A stretch of DNA of 22,454 nucleotides from Oehlia diaphana (GCA_003833135.1 QZLH01000244.1:37090-59543), one strand, 5' to 3'. Counted from the first letter of the stretch, positions 1 to 10,809 are shown. Notes: a model not told the origin generated them from the sequence alone. Made by a program: numbers and translations.

Positions 1-469
1 AAGGTTTAGAACACCGTTTTCGATTTATTCAACTTTTTCAATTTCGTTAAAATTGATCTACCCTTTTTTGGGTATGATCAGCAAAATTCGTTTGCTCATA
101 TGTAAAGTCAAAAATGTTGTTCAAAATCCACCTTTTCTCCTTAAGTAAACTTGCGGAGCAGATCGAAATACACTTATTTAATAATTTTTAATTTTAGTTT
201 ATAAAAAATTTATCAAATTATAATAATTTTAAATTACGTGATTCTACCCGCTTTAACAGGCCCCCAAAAAAGGATAAATTAATTTTGTAAAAAAATGCAA
301 AAAGCGCAAAACTGATATTCATAACCTTCTTTGTAATACTAATTTGTTGAGCAGGCAAAAATACTATATATCTATGATATAAAATTTTAGGTTAAGAGCA
401 ACTATAATGATGGTTACATATTAACATCTTTTTATGACAGATTTTATGAAAAAATATTTCAGGTCAATT
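1..469. other. AT-rich spacer with a small hairpin
   Basis: I see no coding region here. The one clear structure is a short inverted repeat at 55-79, with GATC and ACCC on the left matched by GGGT and GATC on the right around a T6 loop. The rest is AT-rich and has stops in all frames. Confidence 0.5.
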
Positions 470-647
470 TCTGGACAAATTTCAGACAAAAACGAGTGTC
501 CAGAAATGAGTGTGTTTTTGAAATAATTTCTGGACATTAATTGTCCAGAAAATGTCCAGGTACTTTTAAACAAATTTTCTGGACAATTTCTGGACAATTT
601 CCAGACACTTATTTTTTATAGGGCAGAAGCCCATACTAAAAAATAAG
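470..647. repeat. CTGGACA/TGTCCAG motif cluster ending in a hairpin, possible MITE remnant
   Basis: The octamer TCTGGACA or its complement TGTCCAGA (or a one-base variant) occurs many times in both orientations between 470 and 607. The block ends in an imperfect 40-base palindrome at 608-647 whose arms read CTTATTTTTTATAGGGC and GCCCATACTAAAAAATAAG. The TTTTTTATAGGG segment (612-623) matches the terminal inverted repeat of the 128-base MITE at 18959-19086. I infer this is one end of a related non-autonomous element; the opposite end is not recognisable. Confidence 0.5.
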
Positions 648-2180
648 AATAATTAAAAGAATATAAAAGTAATATACGAATAAAGAATAAATGATGAAAA
701 GTGTGAAATAAATGCATTTGATTAATAAATTGTATACCAAGTACATCTATTATAGATGAAATATATTTCTATTTATACAGGTTTCCAAAAAAATAAAATA
801 CTCATTCTTTTAAAAATCAAACTCTGCGATAATTATTAGTTTGAAAATGAACTTGAAAAGTATTTCCATTAGGCTGAATTCATCTTAGTCCCAAAGTAAA
901 AGATTGCCCAGATTTTTGATAATAAGACCAGTGACCCTATATTTAGGTGGTATATTTGGGCAGATCCAGAATCGATGCCTATAATAAAAACAGGTATTGT
1001 AAGATAGGGCATTACCTAGCTCAAATTTCAGATGTTTATCATGGATATAAAGACTAAAAAGAATGGAATTGATGAAGGACATTAAAACAGTTTGACTTCT
1101 TTTTTCAGAAGTGTGATTCTAAATAATTCTATCTACCACTGTTAGATTGTACATCCATTCTTTATATACAATGTCTTGTTCACCATTTGATTTTAAATTA
1201 ATTTGCGAACATATTTATTTAGTTGTAAAAAAATTTGAAGTAAAATTTACTAACTAAATGGTATTTATATTGAGATTTTATAAGGGAAATATTTGCGTGA
1301 TATTTTAAAAATAAAATTTGGTAATTAGCATTGAAATCTCTCTCACTTTACAAGTCTATATAATTATTTTATGAAAATTACTATAAACTCCTTTTTTACT
1401 AATAAAATATAATATGAAAATATAACAAGTGGTTGTATATTTGTATTGGTTTCTTTTGTATACTTTTTGAAATATCATTATAGCTATAATTAATAAATAT
1501 AATAAATCTTTAAAAGTGGTCTACTGTTCTCATTATATAACAACTTTTTATAATCAATTGTTAATATTGAAAGGTATATACTATTCATTATTCTTTTCAA
1601 TGTTAATAAAATAAAAAACATGTCAATGATTCCATCTTACTAACACATGAATGATATGATCTTAAAATTAACTTATTTACTGTAATTAATCCACCAGATG
1701 TAAGTACAAGAGATGGAATAAGATCATATATTATAACACTATTAATAATAATATAGCCCCTGAATAATGAATTGGGTACATCTTCAATAAAGATATTTAT
1801 GTCTTTCATTATTTTTTTGCCTCAGTGTGACTAATTTTCTCTTTCTGGATTCACTAGTGGGCTGGCTTGCTAAATATGTTTTTGGATAAGTTTAACTGAT
1901 TTCATGTAATATGTAAGATTTTATTTCTCTATATTTAGAGTATAAACTCTAATAAATACTAAATACTAAATACTAAATTATTAAGCTTTCTTCAGTTTAC
2001 TTTCCAAATAATCTAGGAGGTTCAATTAATCCAGGAGTTTCAATTGATCTAGAAAGTTCAATTAAACTTTTTATAGTTGGTCCAAGGTATAAACGTTTTC
2101 TAATAGTTAAAGCCCTATCATTTTTTTTTAAAAAAATAGATAATTTTTAATAAATTTATATTCTTAAGTTATTATAATAA
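648..2180. other. AT-rich spacer, nothing recognised
   Basis: There is no convincing open reading frame. Short frames on the minus strand (for example 885-1082 and 1603-1809) have no recognisable domain and a composition like the surrounding spacer. A short run of repeated AATACTA units lies near 1952-1977. Confidence 0.4.
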
Positions 2181-2189
2181 AGAATATAT

Positions 2190-3003
2190 TATAACTTACT
2201 CTCTTAGTACAAGTCCATTTTTCAGTTTTTGCACTTCATATGGAACAAGTCCAGTTAAGTTTTGGCCTACCAGCTTTAGAAATTGCCAACCACAATCTCT
2301 AATAACAGGAAATTCAACTATTCAACTATCATTTTTTGTTCAATTCCTTCTACAGTTCCATCATATAAAATACATTCAGCTTGATTAAGTCCCGGCTTAA
2401 AAGTTCATTCCACCTTTCAAAAATTTATCTCTCCCATTACTAAGATGAATGACGAAATTCCAAAAGGATTTGCCTGATGGACTCGTCCATCCATCTAAAG
2501 CTTATTATAAAAAATATAAAAATTGAATTTGTTAAAAATATTTTGTAAAAATATTATAATAAAAAAATTGACATAAATTTTCGTGTAAATCTTTTATAAG
2601 TTCAATATAATCCATTTTTGCTTCTCATCACAATTTATTATATAACCTTTTTGTAATATGCAGATTAAATGTGAGTAAGAGATTATACTTTTTCTTTATA
2701 TCAGCTAAAAGGTGAAAAATCAATATTAATGGTAAATTGCTTCTGTAGGAAAAGTGTATTTAAGATCCATTGTTATGCTATTTTATTTATCACCCATAGA
2801 TGAAAATAGAGTAACATGTATGCTGGATCTTCATCTTCAAAGGTCATCTTAACTCATCTAACTATTTTCCTGCCTCGCTGTCAATCATTCTTCCAGTTCT
2901 TTTTTCTTGCTATAAAGTCTTGTTCTCCAAAAGGTAATATTATTTCTGTAGTGTCTGAATTATCATCTATGGAAATATTTTTTTGACCCAAACTTCCTGA
3001 CAT
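2190..3003 (-). pseudogene. Decayed coding relic, family not recognised
   Basis: On the minus strand a frame starts at ATG 3003 and runs 40 codons (it begins MSGSLGQKN and includes GEQDFIARKKNW). It stops at TGA (2881-2883), yet coding-like sequence continues past this stop and a second one, with FEDEDPAYMLLYF readable. A second block starting near 2494 (MDGRVHQANPFG) also continues across frame changes as far as about 2190 (PVIRDCGWQFLKLVGQNL). The stops and frame changes mean it cannot make a full protein. I do not recognise the family, so no function is given. The coding character rests on amino-acid composition and on readability through the stops, so confidence is modest. Confidence 0.35.
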
Positions 3004-3180
3004 ACTGCTTAATAACTGATTCTGATGATCTTACTTAGCATGTATTTAATAATAAAATAATATTTTTGACAAAATATAGGTATAATAATTTCTAATAATA
3101 CTTTATTCATATAGTACTTTTTATATTCATAGTAATTGCCAGCAAATAAGTTCAGTTATTTTATGTATTTCTTATAAAAA

Positions 3181-3533
3181 TTTTCTGGGAAAAATTTTGA
3201 TAAATGATCATTTTTTTAGTTTTAATCAATTTTCTAAAAAATTTTTATAGTGCTTTGATATCCTTAATGGTTATCTTATGAGCTTATATCTTGAGAAAAT
3301 TTTATGACATTTTCCTGATATATTTTTTATTCACAAATTTGATATATAATTATTAAATTATTGTAAACACTTTGTGCAATTAGCATTTCTTCTATTTCTG
3401 AAAGTTCTATGAGTTCTTATCCCAAATGGTAATAATAAGCTTTGCTACCCCACAAAAATTTTCTGTAAAAAATTCTGATAAATGATCATTCTTTTAGTTT
3501 TGATCAATTTTATAAAAAATTATTTATAAGGCT
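3181..3533 (+). repeat. Two diverged direct repeats of about 65 bases
   Basis: A block at about 3181-3246 (it contains GATAAATGATCAT followed by TTTTTTAGTTTTAATCAATTTT) recurs at about 3469-3533 with a few substitutions. The two copies are about 290 bases apart in the same orientation. No terminal inverted repeats or coding sequence accompany them. Confidence 0.5.
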
Positions 3534-3855
3534 ATTGTGTTGTTTTGTTCTATATCCAGTTAGATCTTTTCATCAATCATCAATATTGTTGATAGCAATT
3601 ACTTTATTTTTTGAATAAAAAAATTATCTTCATAGTTTTTATTTGTTCTATTAATAAAAATATTTGAAGTTTTTAAATCTATAATAAGAAATAATTAAAT
3701 TCTAATATTAACTTTGTATAATTTGCTTTTGCTGAATTGTGAAATATGTTGATATAGCTAATGTTATATTAAAAACACACTTTGGTCAATGAAAAAGCAA
3801 ATATATTCATTATTCTTTCAATATTAATTATAACAATAAAAAACACGTTTATATT

Positions 3856-4056
3856 AACTTATTTATTATATGCCTTCATAGTTAGAAGAAGAAGAACATA
3901 TTTAAAAACATGTTTAAGATCATGTTTAAATTAATATATTTATTATATGTCCTTCATAGTTAGAAGAAGAAGAATATATTTAAAAACATGTTTAAGATCA
4001 TGTTTAAATTAAGTATTTACTATATGCCCTTCATAGTTAGAAGAAGAACATATTTG
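3856..4056 (+). repeat. Tandem repeat, 77-78 base period, about 2.6 copies
   Basis: The unit contains CTTCATAGTTAGAAGAAGAA, then ACATGTTTAAGATCATGTTTAAATTAA. The phrase CTTCATAG starts at 3874, 3952 and 4029, giving periods of 78 and 77. The GAAGAA part varies in length, consistent with slippage. It lies in non-coding DNA. Confidence 0.8.
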
Positions 4057-5050
4057 CCATGTTTATTATTATGCTGTCATTCATTTAAACATTAATAAAA
4101 GGCATGTTGAAATAATAATGTATGTTCATGAATTCAATATTATCTTTAGCACCATTATATGGAATTAGCACTTTGGCAGTAATATATTTGTTTGAGATTT
4201 CTTTAAACAAATGGTATTTTGCATTTCCAGAAAATTTTTTAATGAAAAAGTCCTTTCTTATCATAGTTTTTGAAAGGACAATTTGATGGATGTTTTTCAA
4301 ATTGTTCAGTTTTTTGGTTTGGAAAAATTTGAAAGAAGGATGCTTTTTCTAATAAAAGGGAGAATTTGAACATATTATATAGAATTTCTTGGGTATTTTA
4401 GGATTTGAAAATGGAAATATTGACATGATCATAAGCTTTGAATTGTCCCATGCTATTATTAGGTTGTAAAATAAGTTCTATCTAATGTATTTTGTACTGT
4501 CCATCTATTGTAAATTTACTGAGATCTTGCTAGGATTCCATAGTTGGTGTACCATAAGGATTTTTCTGCACTCATTTAAATATAGTATGAGGACATTATA
4601 ATCAACTGAAAGTAGATTCTTGAATATTAACTGATTCATGTTTTCATATGTTGTATGTGTTAATAAAAGACCTTAGAAAATAACATCATTATTTTCATTG
4701 TAAAATATTTCATAATTTATTAAACATATAGTATAAGTATACTTGTGGTTTGTAATTTATTAATCTCAAAGAATATTAAATAGATTTATATACATGAAGT
4801 TTTGTGTTGAATACTAAATGTTTGGTTTATAATTTAATATTGAATCCAATGCTAAATACTATGTATACATTTTACTTATCTATTTATTGATACAGATATC
4901 AAGTGTACATTAAAAAACTGTTAATTATTTAAGAATTATTATAATCATGTTATCAGATTATCATAATAGATCATGTGATTTATAGTTAGGATGAAAAGGG
5001 GAGAGAAAAATAAAATACTTAGAAAGAAAAGAAATGTTCAATTTATATCA
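4057..5050. other. AT-rich spacer, nothing recognised
   Basis: The short minus-strand frame at 4085-4300 and the plus-strand frame starting at 4991 show no known domain. I see no promoter, RNA gene or mobile-element ends that I could defend. Confidence 0.4.
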
Positions 5051-5436
5051 AAATTAGTATTGTTTATGTCATGTATTTTTAATCATTTAGTGACACCAAA
5101 AGAATTTGCCACATATAACAACATCAAAGCCAAAGAATTATTGTCAAATAAAACCATAGCCACAAAATCACAATTCAATTTTTCTATCAAATTGTAATTA
5201 ACATTATTTTATAATTTATGTTGCTAAAAAAAAAAAGGCTTAAATTAGTATTATTTTGTATCACGTATTTTGATCATTCAGTATCACCAGTGATATAAAA
5301 AGAATTTTGCCACATATAACAACATCAAAGCCAAAGAATTGTAAAATAAAGCCATAGCCACAAAATCACAATTCAATTTTTTTTATCAAATTGCAATCAA
5401 AATTATTTTATAATTTATGTTGCTAAAATAAAAGGT
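5051..5436 (+). repeat. Tandem duplication, about 190 base unit, two copies
   Basis: The first copy starts at 5051 with AAATTAGTATTGTTTATGTC and the second at 5242 with AAATTAGTATTATTTTGTATC, an offset of 191. Both share a well-conserved core (CACATATAACAACATCAAAG and CATAGCCACAAAATCACAATTC) and end with TTATGTTGCTAAAA. A 68-codon frame at 4991-5197 spans copy one, but the corresponding frame is broken in copy two. I treat the unit as a duplicated repeat and not a gene. Confidence 0.75.
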
Positions 5437-5541
5437 TTGTTGAAAATCAGCCTTATATATTGAACCTTTTAATTATTCCATGAATAATCATATTAACTTT
5501 ATTTCAGTAAAAGTAATCATATAAATAGTGTCATTTTAATT

Positions 5542-5562
5542 GTCCGGAGCGTAGCGAAGGAC
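5542..5562. repeat. Imperfect palindrome GTCCGGAGCG/TAGCGAAGGAC, possible transposon terminus
   Basis: The 21-base sequence begins GTCC and ends GGAC with mirrored GCG/AGCG parts, and its GC content stands out from the surroundings. It resembles the short palindromic termini of DNA transposon remnants, but I could not find a partner copy in the window. The assignment is tentative. Confidence 0.35.
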
Positions 5563-5674
5563 TATTTATTGTACGGAACTAGATAAATTTGTAGTACCGG
5601 TTTAACTCATGATATTTTTCCTTCCTTCCACCTACGTCACTATAATTTAGCCCCTGCTTATTTCCTTTTATGTT

Positions 5675-5974
5675 TGTATCACATTTTTTGTAACGCTTTA
5701 TTTTTAGCAAACCATTTTGTAACATCTTGTCACATTTTTGTAACCATTTATATATACATATAAAATTATTGTTATTATTAAGCGTATTAAGCGACGGACT
5801 CTCAACGGTTTCCGTTTTCCTAGTATAAATCGAAATCAGAAATCAAAGCTACCTATCCTTCCAAGCTCCTTCAAGTATGGCAACCAACAGCACACCACAT
5901 ACCATCCAGTAAAGACTGTATGACCACCTGGATAAACCACACTAGTTGTCCGCACATGTGCTATACTGATAACA
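5675..5974 (+). mobile_element. Probable solo LTR of an LTR retrotransposon
   Basis: The segment runs from TGTATCAC to CTGATAACA, so it has TG...CA ends and is about 300 bases long. It contains a TATA-like run (TTATATATACATATAAA, about 5749-5765) followed by a less AT-rich stretch (CCTAGTATAAATCGAAATC and onward) typical of an LTR promoter and R region. No second LTR, primer-binding site or gag-pol sequence is nearby, which fits a solo LTR. I found no matching target-site duplication, and other TG starts (5689, 5719) are possible, so the boundaries are approximate. Confidence 0.4.
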
Positions 5975-6039
5975 ATAAAAAAAAAATAAACAAGATAATA
6001 ATGGAATAAAATTTGTGATATCTGGATAGCTGAAAAAAC

Positions 6040-6260
6040 TGAAGCAATAGGATTAAGTAATAAGGCTTATGAATGCAAAATGAAGTTTTTTATAATTCAG
6101 GAATAAGAAAACTTTGTGAACATTGTAACTAGAAATGTTTAGCTACATTATATTGTGAATATTAAATTCAAAGTTATTTAAAAGGGGGAGTTAGCATTAT
6201 AAAATGTAAAAAATATGGAATGTGATTTATTTTGAACTTATCCATTTCTATTAAAATTAT
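6040..6260 (+). pseudogene. Relic of the Cys-motif protein kinase family (N-terminal part)
   Basis: Around 6098-6190 the plus strand reads as a degraded copy of residues 70-99 of the kinase encoded at 11413. RKLCEHCN, then a stop, then KCLATLYCE, a stop and SYL correspond to KRICENCHDECLATLYCVHCIRNYL. At the DNA level GTTTAGCTACATTATATTGTG is almost unchanged between the two loci (the intact gene has TGTTTAGCTACATTATATTGTG). Stops and frame changes rule out function, and no kinase domain follows. It lies directly after the putative LTR, which may have inserted beside or into it. Confidence 0.6.
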
Positions 6261-7540
6261 GACATTTAAATTTATAAAAATTTTTTGATAGTGTCTTAAT
6301 TTATCATATCCTCAGAATTGTTATTTTTGTGCAGCAGTGAGTGAAATTTAAATAAATTCATCAGGGGAGGTTTTTATGCAAATTATATGAAAAATTCTAC
6401 ATAAAATTTATACACATTTCAACTAATTTTATAGTTTTAAATAATAGTATTATTTAATATTATAAATTATAAATTAAGTAAGGTAATTATACAATATTTC
6501 ATAGATAAACTATTTTAAACAAATTGATTAACACATGAAATTATAATTTATTTTGATGCACTTAAACTATTGATTTTTGTTCGTTCTTATTTGATTTTAT
6601 TTTTTTTTTTTTGGATTATGTTTACTTTCCTTAATAGAAATATGACTTTTAAAATAACAATAATTATTAAAAAGTTTAAAATAAGGATGTTTATTTTATG
6701 TACTATGTATTGCAAGCTATTCATGTTTTGTGCTAGATCGAAACATTAGTTTGTAAATTTTTCATATTTTAAAATGTATAATTTTTATGAATAAAATAAA
6801 CAAGTATTCTTAAACCTATCACTATAATCAATATGAAAATTTTATGTAACATATATTGAATTTATATTTAAATAATTAGTATTTAAATATTTACATAATA
6901 TTTAATTAACATAGTAATTCCATATCAAAATTTAAATAAAAAATTTATTATATCTACCACAAAAATCATAATCACGTGTTAAATTATTAGAAATTGGATG
7001 GAGGGATATATAGATAGATTATAGATAATAAAAATCAAAGATGAATTTGACTATTATAAAATAATAGTTATTATTTTTAATTGAAAGAGTATTCAAATGA
7101 ATTATATTTTTTTGTTTGTGATACAGTATATTTACATTGCACAGACTGATCCGCTGGTCACAACTCACAAGTGCAGTAATATCAGCAAGATTTAAATTAT
7201 AAGCATGTGAATTTCTTAAATTCTTTTTGACTAGAGTTAACATGATTTTTATTGATCGTTATTATAAAATAATAATTTTATTATGCAAATGAATTATTGT
7301 TAAATTTTTTCTTTATATTTTTAGTCTATTTAACAAATCTTAAAATTACTGATTAGATTTTTTGGGGCTTACTGCATTATTGAGCAGCGGAACATTGATA
7401 TAAGCCATGAATTTACTGGGGCTTGCGTCAAATTTTACAGAAAATTATGGTACTGTACGTAACCAATAATATCAACTTACTTTTTGTGCTAAATATATGG
7501 AGCTATATAAATGATAATTCTTTAATTGGTTAATAAAATA
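6261..7540. other. AT-rich spacer, nothing recognised
   Basis: This is strongly AT-rich sequence with T and A runs and no supported gene. The minus-strand frame at 7019-7243 has no recognisable domain. Confidence 0.4.
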
Positions 7541-7548
7541 TGTGCCAA

Positions 7549-7715
7549 AGGACTGGTCATTTAAAAAACGAAAATCAAAACGTTAGTAGAACGTTTCACT
7601 AAAAAAACAATCCCAAAATAAAATTTTGTATTCCTTCACTGAAATTTTTGCTCAAAGACCCAGTCACCTAAAAAAACAATAGAAATGTATTAGTAGACGT
7701 TTCATATAAATTCAA
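7549..7715 (+). repeat. Diverged direct repeat pair, about 55 bases each, 108 bases apart
   Basis: The first copy (GGACTGGTCATTTAAAAAAC, later GTTAGTAGAACGTTTCA) starts near 7549. The second copy (GACCCAGTCACCTAAAAAAAC, later TATTAGTAGACGTTTCAT) starts near 7657. They share spacing and order but have diverged. The origin is unknown. Confidence 0.45.
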
Positions 7716-8037
7716 AAAAAACTTTTTCTCCTACCGAAATCTGCATCCAAACAAAAAAAGGAGGAAAGGGACCGTGATAATAATGAAATCAAGGTTGATT
7801 CGTGAAATAACTAATTTATACCATGGAGACTACAATTTTTAAATTGATACTTTTAAACTTATCTTTTTAAATAAACATCATTCATAAAAGAGAAATCACA
7901 GGAAACGTGATATAAAACTAAATTTATTTTAAGAAAAAGATAATAGAATACAGTATTTTCTACTATATACTCTTAACATACATAATAATATTCTATTTAT
8001 TTTTTGTTTCCTAAATGTTGATTTCTCATACTCCAAC

Positions 8038-8949
8038 CTATCTTTCAATAAACCAGCAATAATCTGTAACACTTGTTTTACTTTTTTTTTTAGGTCTGAT
8101 TCTTCCTCTGAACTTTTTTAAAAAAGTCTCAGAAAAATTGATAATGATTTGTTCTTTAAACGAACATGAAATTTTTTCTGGACTATATGATAAAAAATAC
8201 CACTCTGTCGCTGTTGTAATGACACCATAAAGGTATTCGCAATCCCCAAAAGCAACACCTGTCTTACGTTTTTTCCTGTTAGTTTGTGGGACACTCTCAC
8301 ATTGAATAACATTTTGAATGAAACCTATATTAACCAAGTATTGCTTGCTTTCAGTAATACAAATCAGTTCCTCAAGTGATATTATTGTATAATCAACACG
8401 GCCACAATTTTCATCACCCGCAATTTGAAGTTGAGGAAGCAAACTAATTTCTTTATCAGATTCTCTCCTGGAAATATGAATTGCAGCGTGAAGAATTGCC
8501 GAAATATACTCATTACGCGTTGCCTCGTTACTATCAGGAATTAAAGTTCCCAAGTTGCGCAACTTACGTTTTATATCATTCATACATTGTTGCAATTCAT
8601 CATCATCATTGGCGAGTGATAAGGAAGACGGTGTGAATTGAGGAACGGCGGATAAACTGCTACCATAAATATTAAACTTACTTAAGACACTACTTAAGTC
8701 TGTTAAAGTCTTGTACGAAGAAAACGGTCTTTTCTTTTTTTCCATACATTCTTTAGCAAACTCTACAAGAATCTTCGCTGGTCCTCCTTTCAACCCATAA
8801 CTTCGAAATGTTTCTTCTGTTATTTTGAAAAAGATACTACCAGTTATTTCTTGATCGCGAAGAATATCAAAATTTTCTTCTTTAATTTGGATATTGTTGT
8901 TTCTTAAAAATTCGATGAGAGATTCAGTATCATATTTATAAAATATCAT
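8038..8949 (-). CDS. SAM-domain plus PD-(D/E)XK nuclease-like protein, 3' end frameshifted
   Basis: This is an uninterrupted 303-codon frame. Residues 5-70 look like a SAM-type helical interaction domain (YDTESLIEFLR, then TEETFRSYGLKGGPAKILVEFAKEC). Residues 120-270 fit a PD-(D/E)XK-like fold with Glu147 (RNEYI), Asp186 in GRVDY, and Glu200 and Lys202 in ITESKQ; all key acidic and basic positions are present. A basic stretch, NRKKRK (224-229), could be a nuclear signal. From memory this SAM/nuclease-like architecture is a large, poorly characterised family in Rhizophagus, so DNA cleavage and a target are inference only. The last 25 or so residues (after FLKK) are unlike the family. The alternative frame after the T6A6 run at 8114-8125 reads EEESDLKKKVKQVLQ and then IIAGLLKDR, the expected ending, and continues to a stop at about 7929. 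A one-base shift has therefore replaced the C-terminus, or the assembly is wrong there. The start is the first ATG and gives the complete SAM domain. Confidence 0.8.
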   Translation of the reverse strand: MIFYKYDTESLIEFLRNNNIQIKEENFDILRDQEITGSIFFKITEETFRSYGLKGGPAKILVEFAKECMEKKKRPFSSYKTLTDLSSVLSKFNIYGSSLSAVPQFTPSSLSLANDDDELQQCMNDIKRKLRNLGTLIPDSNEATRNEYISAILHAAIHISRRESDKEISLLPQLQIAGDENCGRVDYTIISLEELICITESKQYLVNIGFIQNVIQCESVPQTNRKKRKTGVAFGDCEYLYGVITTATEWYFLSYSPEKISCSFKEQIIINFSETFLKKFRGRIRPKKKSKTSVTDYCWFIER

Positions 8950-9760
8950 CTAAGTTTTCTTCAAAAGTGGACATAGTGGGAAAAACACTAGCATCATTAG
9001 TGTTGCCAAATTATAATCTTGTGTATTTGTTTGGTACACCATATTTGGCTCCGGTTTATTTATTTTTGATTGGGCTGATAAGTGACACGAAAATTTTTTT
9101 TGTAATTATGACGTGTAATGCAATAATGACAAAAAAAAAAATTTTTTTTTTTAGGATCGGCGGATTAGCGGATATGCAAAAAATCAAAATTTTGTATAAA
9201 AGAAAGTACACATCCGAATGATCCGATGAGGTCATCATGGTCGTATGACGACACAGGTCATCCCATGATTTCGCGGCACAGTGAAATAGTGAATTCGAAT
9301 GTAACACAAAATACAAAATATTTATTGCGTCGTCTTTTCCAGCCTTGATAGTGCTTTTCAACAAAAATGCGATTTTTTTTTACAACTTTACCTTCTCGTA
9401 CAAGACGATTTGAAACAAGTGATGGGTAGTCCTTTTTATTTTTTTTCGATGTTTTGAAACGACATTTTACTTCTTTTTTTAGGGAAATTACCGAAGTGTT
9501 CTTTTGATTCTCTTTTATTATCAAATAAAAGTAATAATTTTTTTTACAAGGACAACTAAGTTATGGGTGGCCTTTTTATCTTTTTTTTTTAAATTTTTTA
9601 AATTAACATAACGTTTGGTATATAAAAATAATTATTTTTAAAAAATAAAATTTTTTAAAACGTAATTAAAATAATAATGAATTTGAATTTAAATAAAATT
9701 CTTTTATGATTATAGAAAATTACTCAAAAAACAGTTTTTTTCAACTTTGTAAAAATTTTA
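8950..9760. other. Spacer upstream of the SAM-nuclease gene with short repeats and palindromes
   Basis: No gene is supported; the overlapping frames on both strands are homopolymer-rich. The segment holds a small palindrome (CACTA...TAGTG, 8986-9002). It also has a direct-repeat pair, GATGGGTAGTCCTTTTTAT near 9421 and TATGGGTGGCCTTTTTATC near 9562. A GC-richer patch (GGATCGGCGGATTAGCGGATA, about 9154-9174) may be a transposon remnant. The promoter of the minus-strand gene should lie in the first few hundred bases here, but I see no defining box. Confidence 0.4.
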
Positions 9761-9979
9761 TTCTCTATAAATTTTTTTTTTTTTTTAATTTTACGGCGTT
9801 GTTCTCTATTATAATCGAAGTATATAAAATTTGAAATATAAGTCTACATCTTGTTTGTACAACTGATAAATTTCGCGATTGCGCGATATAAAAATTAATA
9901 TATACGTATCCTGCCATATTTACAAACCCATTAATTTCCTTTGATACCATTTTTTTCCATTCAATTAAAATTTCACCTC

Positions 9980-10222
9980 TCAAAAATCGTGGTTGCCTTT
10001 TTTTGGTTGTTTTACTTTTGCAATTTTGATTGATGATTGTAATAATTGTTCGAGAGGATCCATATCATCATCTAATTGATTTTGAGAACTAGGACCGTTA
10101 GAAGAATTCCAAGTAACTAGTTTTAAGCATACGACATAAGTTTCTTGATTTTGCGAGTAAACTTTTGAATGAGATTTATAAGTCAATGTAGTGTAACTGT
10201 GATGTACTAAAAAAAATTTCAT
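9980..10222 (-). CDS. Small hypothetical protein, 80 residues
   Basis: The frame begins MKFFLVHHSYTT and ends QPKKGNHDF. Its base and amino-acid composition is more coding-like than its flanks, with an acidic mid-section (QLDDDMDPLEQLLQS) and a basic C-terminus. I recognise no domain, signal peptide or membrane segment. An overlapping minus-strand frame follows (9765-9983) but becomes Lys/Asn homopolymer sequence. It could be one exon of a longer gene or an accidental frame; I lean only weakly toward real. Confidence 0.25.
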   Translation of the reverse strand: MKFFLVHHSYTTLTYKSHSKVYSQNQETYVVCLKLVTWNSSNGPSSQNQLDDDMDPLEQLLQSSIKIAKVKQPKKGNHDF

Positions 10223-10803
10223 GTCTGTGGGTTCATAAAATAATAAATACGTAAATAAATCATTAGCGCATAATTTTACATAATTATAAATTTTGGTGTA
10301 GGTTGAAATTTTTAAGTCATATCAGAAGATTAGTTAATTATATACAATTTTTTAAATTTAAACAAACTAAAAAAATTTGGATTAGAAAAAAGTTGAAAGA
10401 AAAATATTTTATGCTAATGTAATATTACGAATCTTTTAAAAACTTACATTAACGGATATCCAATGGATATGTGATTAATTATCGGAAAAAAGTGGACATA
10501 AAAATTTAGTTGATTTTCAAATATTACCCATATACAACATTTTTCTTTTTAAGACAAATGTTAATAAACAAAATTAGTGACTTGTAATACTAGTTTTAAC
10601 TAACAAGAACGAATTGGAAAGTAAATATACCGTTTCAATTTATTATATACATCTATTAATGCTTTTTTTTTGTTTTACATATAAAAAATTTTTCATAAAA
10701 TAAATAAGTTATACTTTTAAAAAAATATTATTTATTGTTTTTTTTAAATAGTAACGAAAAAATTCTTTATTGTAAATTTTATTTTCCTGTTACTCAATTT
10801 TAA

Positions 10804-10809
10804 CACGTG
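10804..10809. promoter_or_regulatory. CACGTG box, upstream copy
   Basis: This CACGTG lies in the context CACGTGATTGAGAATTC and is preserved in the other half of the duplication at 11296. CACGTG is the classic E-box bound by bHLH factors such as Cbf1 and Pho4 in yeasts; binding here is inference. Confidence 0.35.

Noticed and set aside
3856..4056. Possible CRISPR-like array
   Set aside because: Only 2.6 head-to-tail copies with no unique spacers; it is an ordinary tandem repeat in eukaryotic DNA.
4991..5197. 68-codon plus-strand frame
   Set aside because: It lies across the first unit of a 190-base tandem duplication and the frame is not kept in the second unit, so there is no sign of coding selection.
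8967..9364. Overlapping frames on both strands beside the SAM-nuclease gene
   Set aside because: They depend on A and T homopolymers (KKKIFFF), overlap each other antisense and resemble no family.
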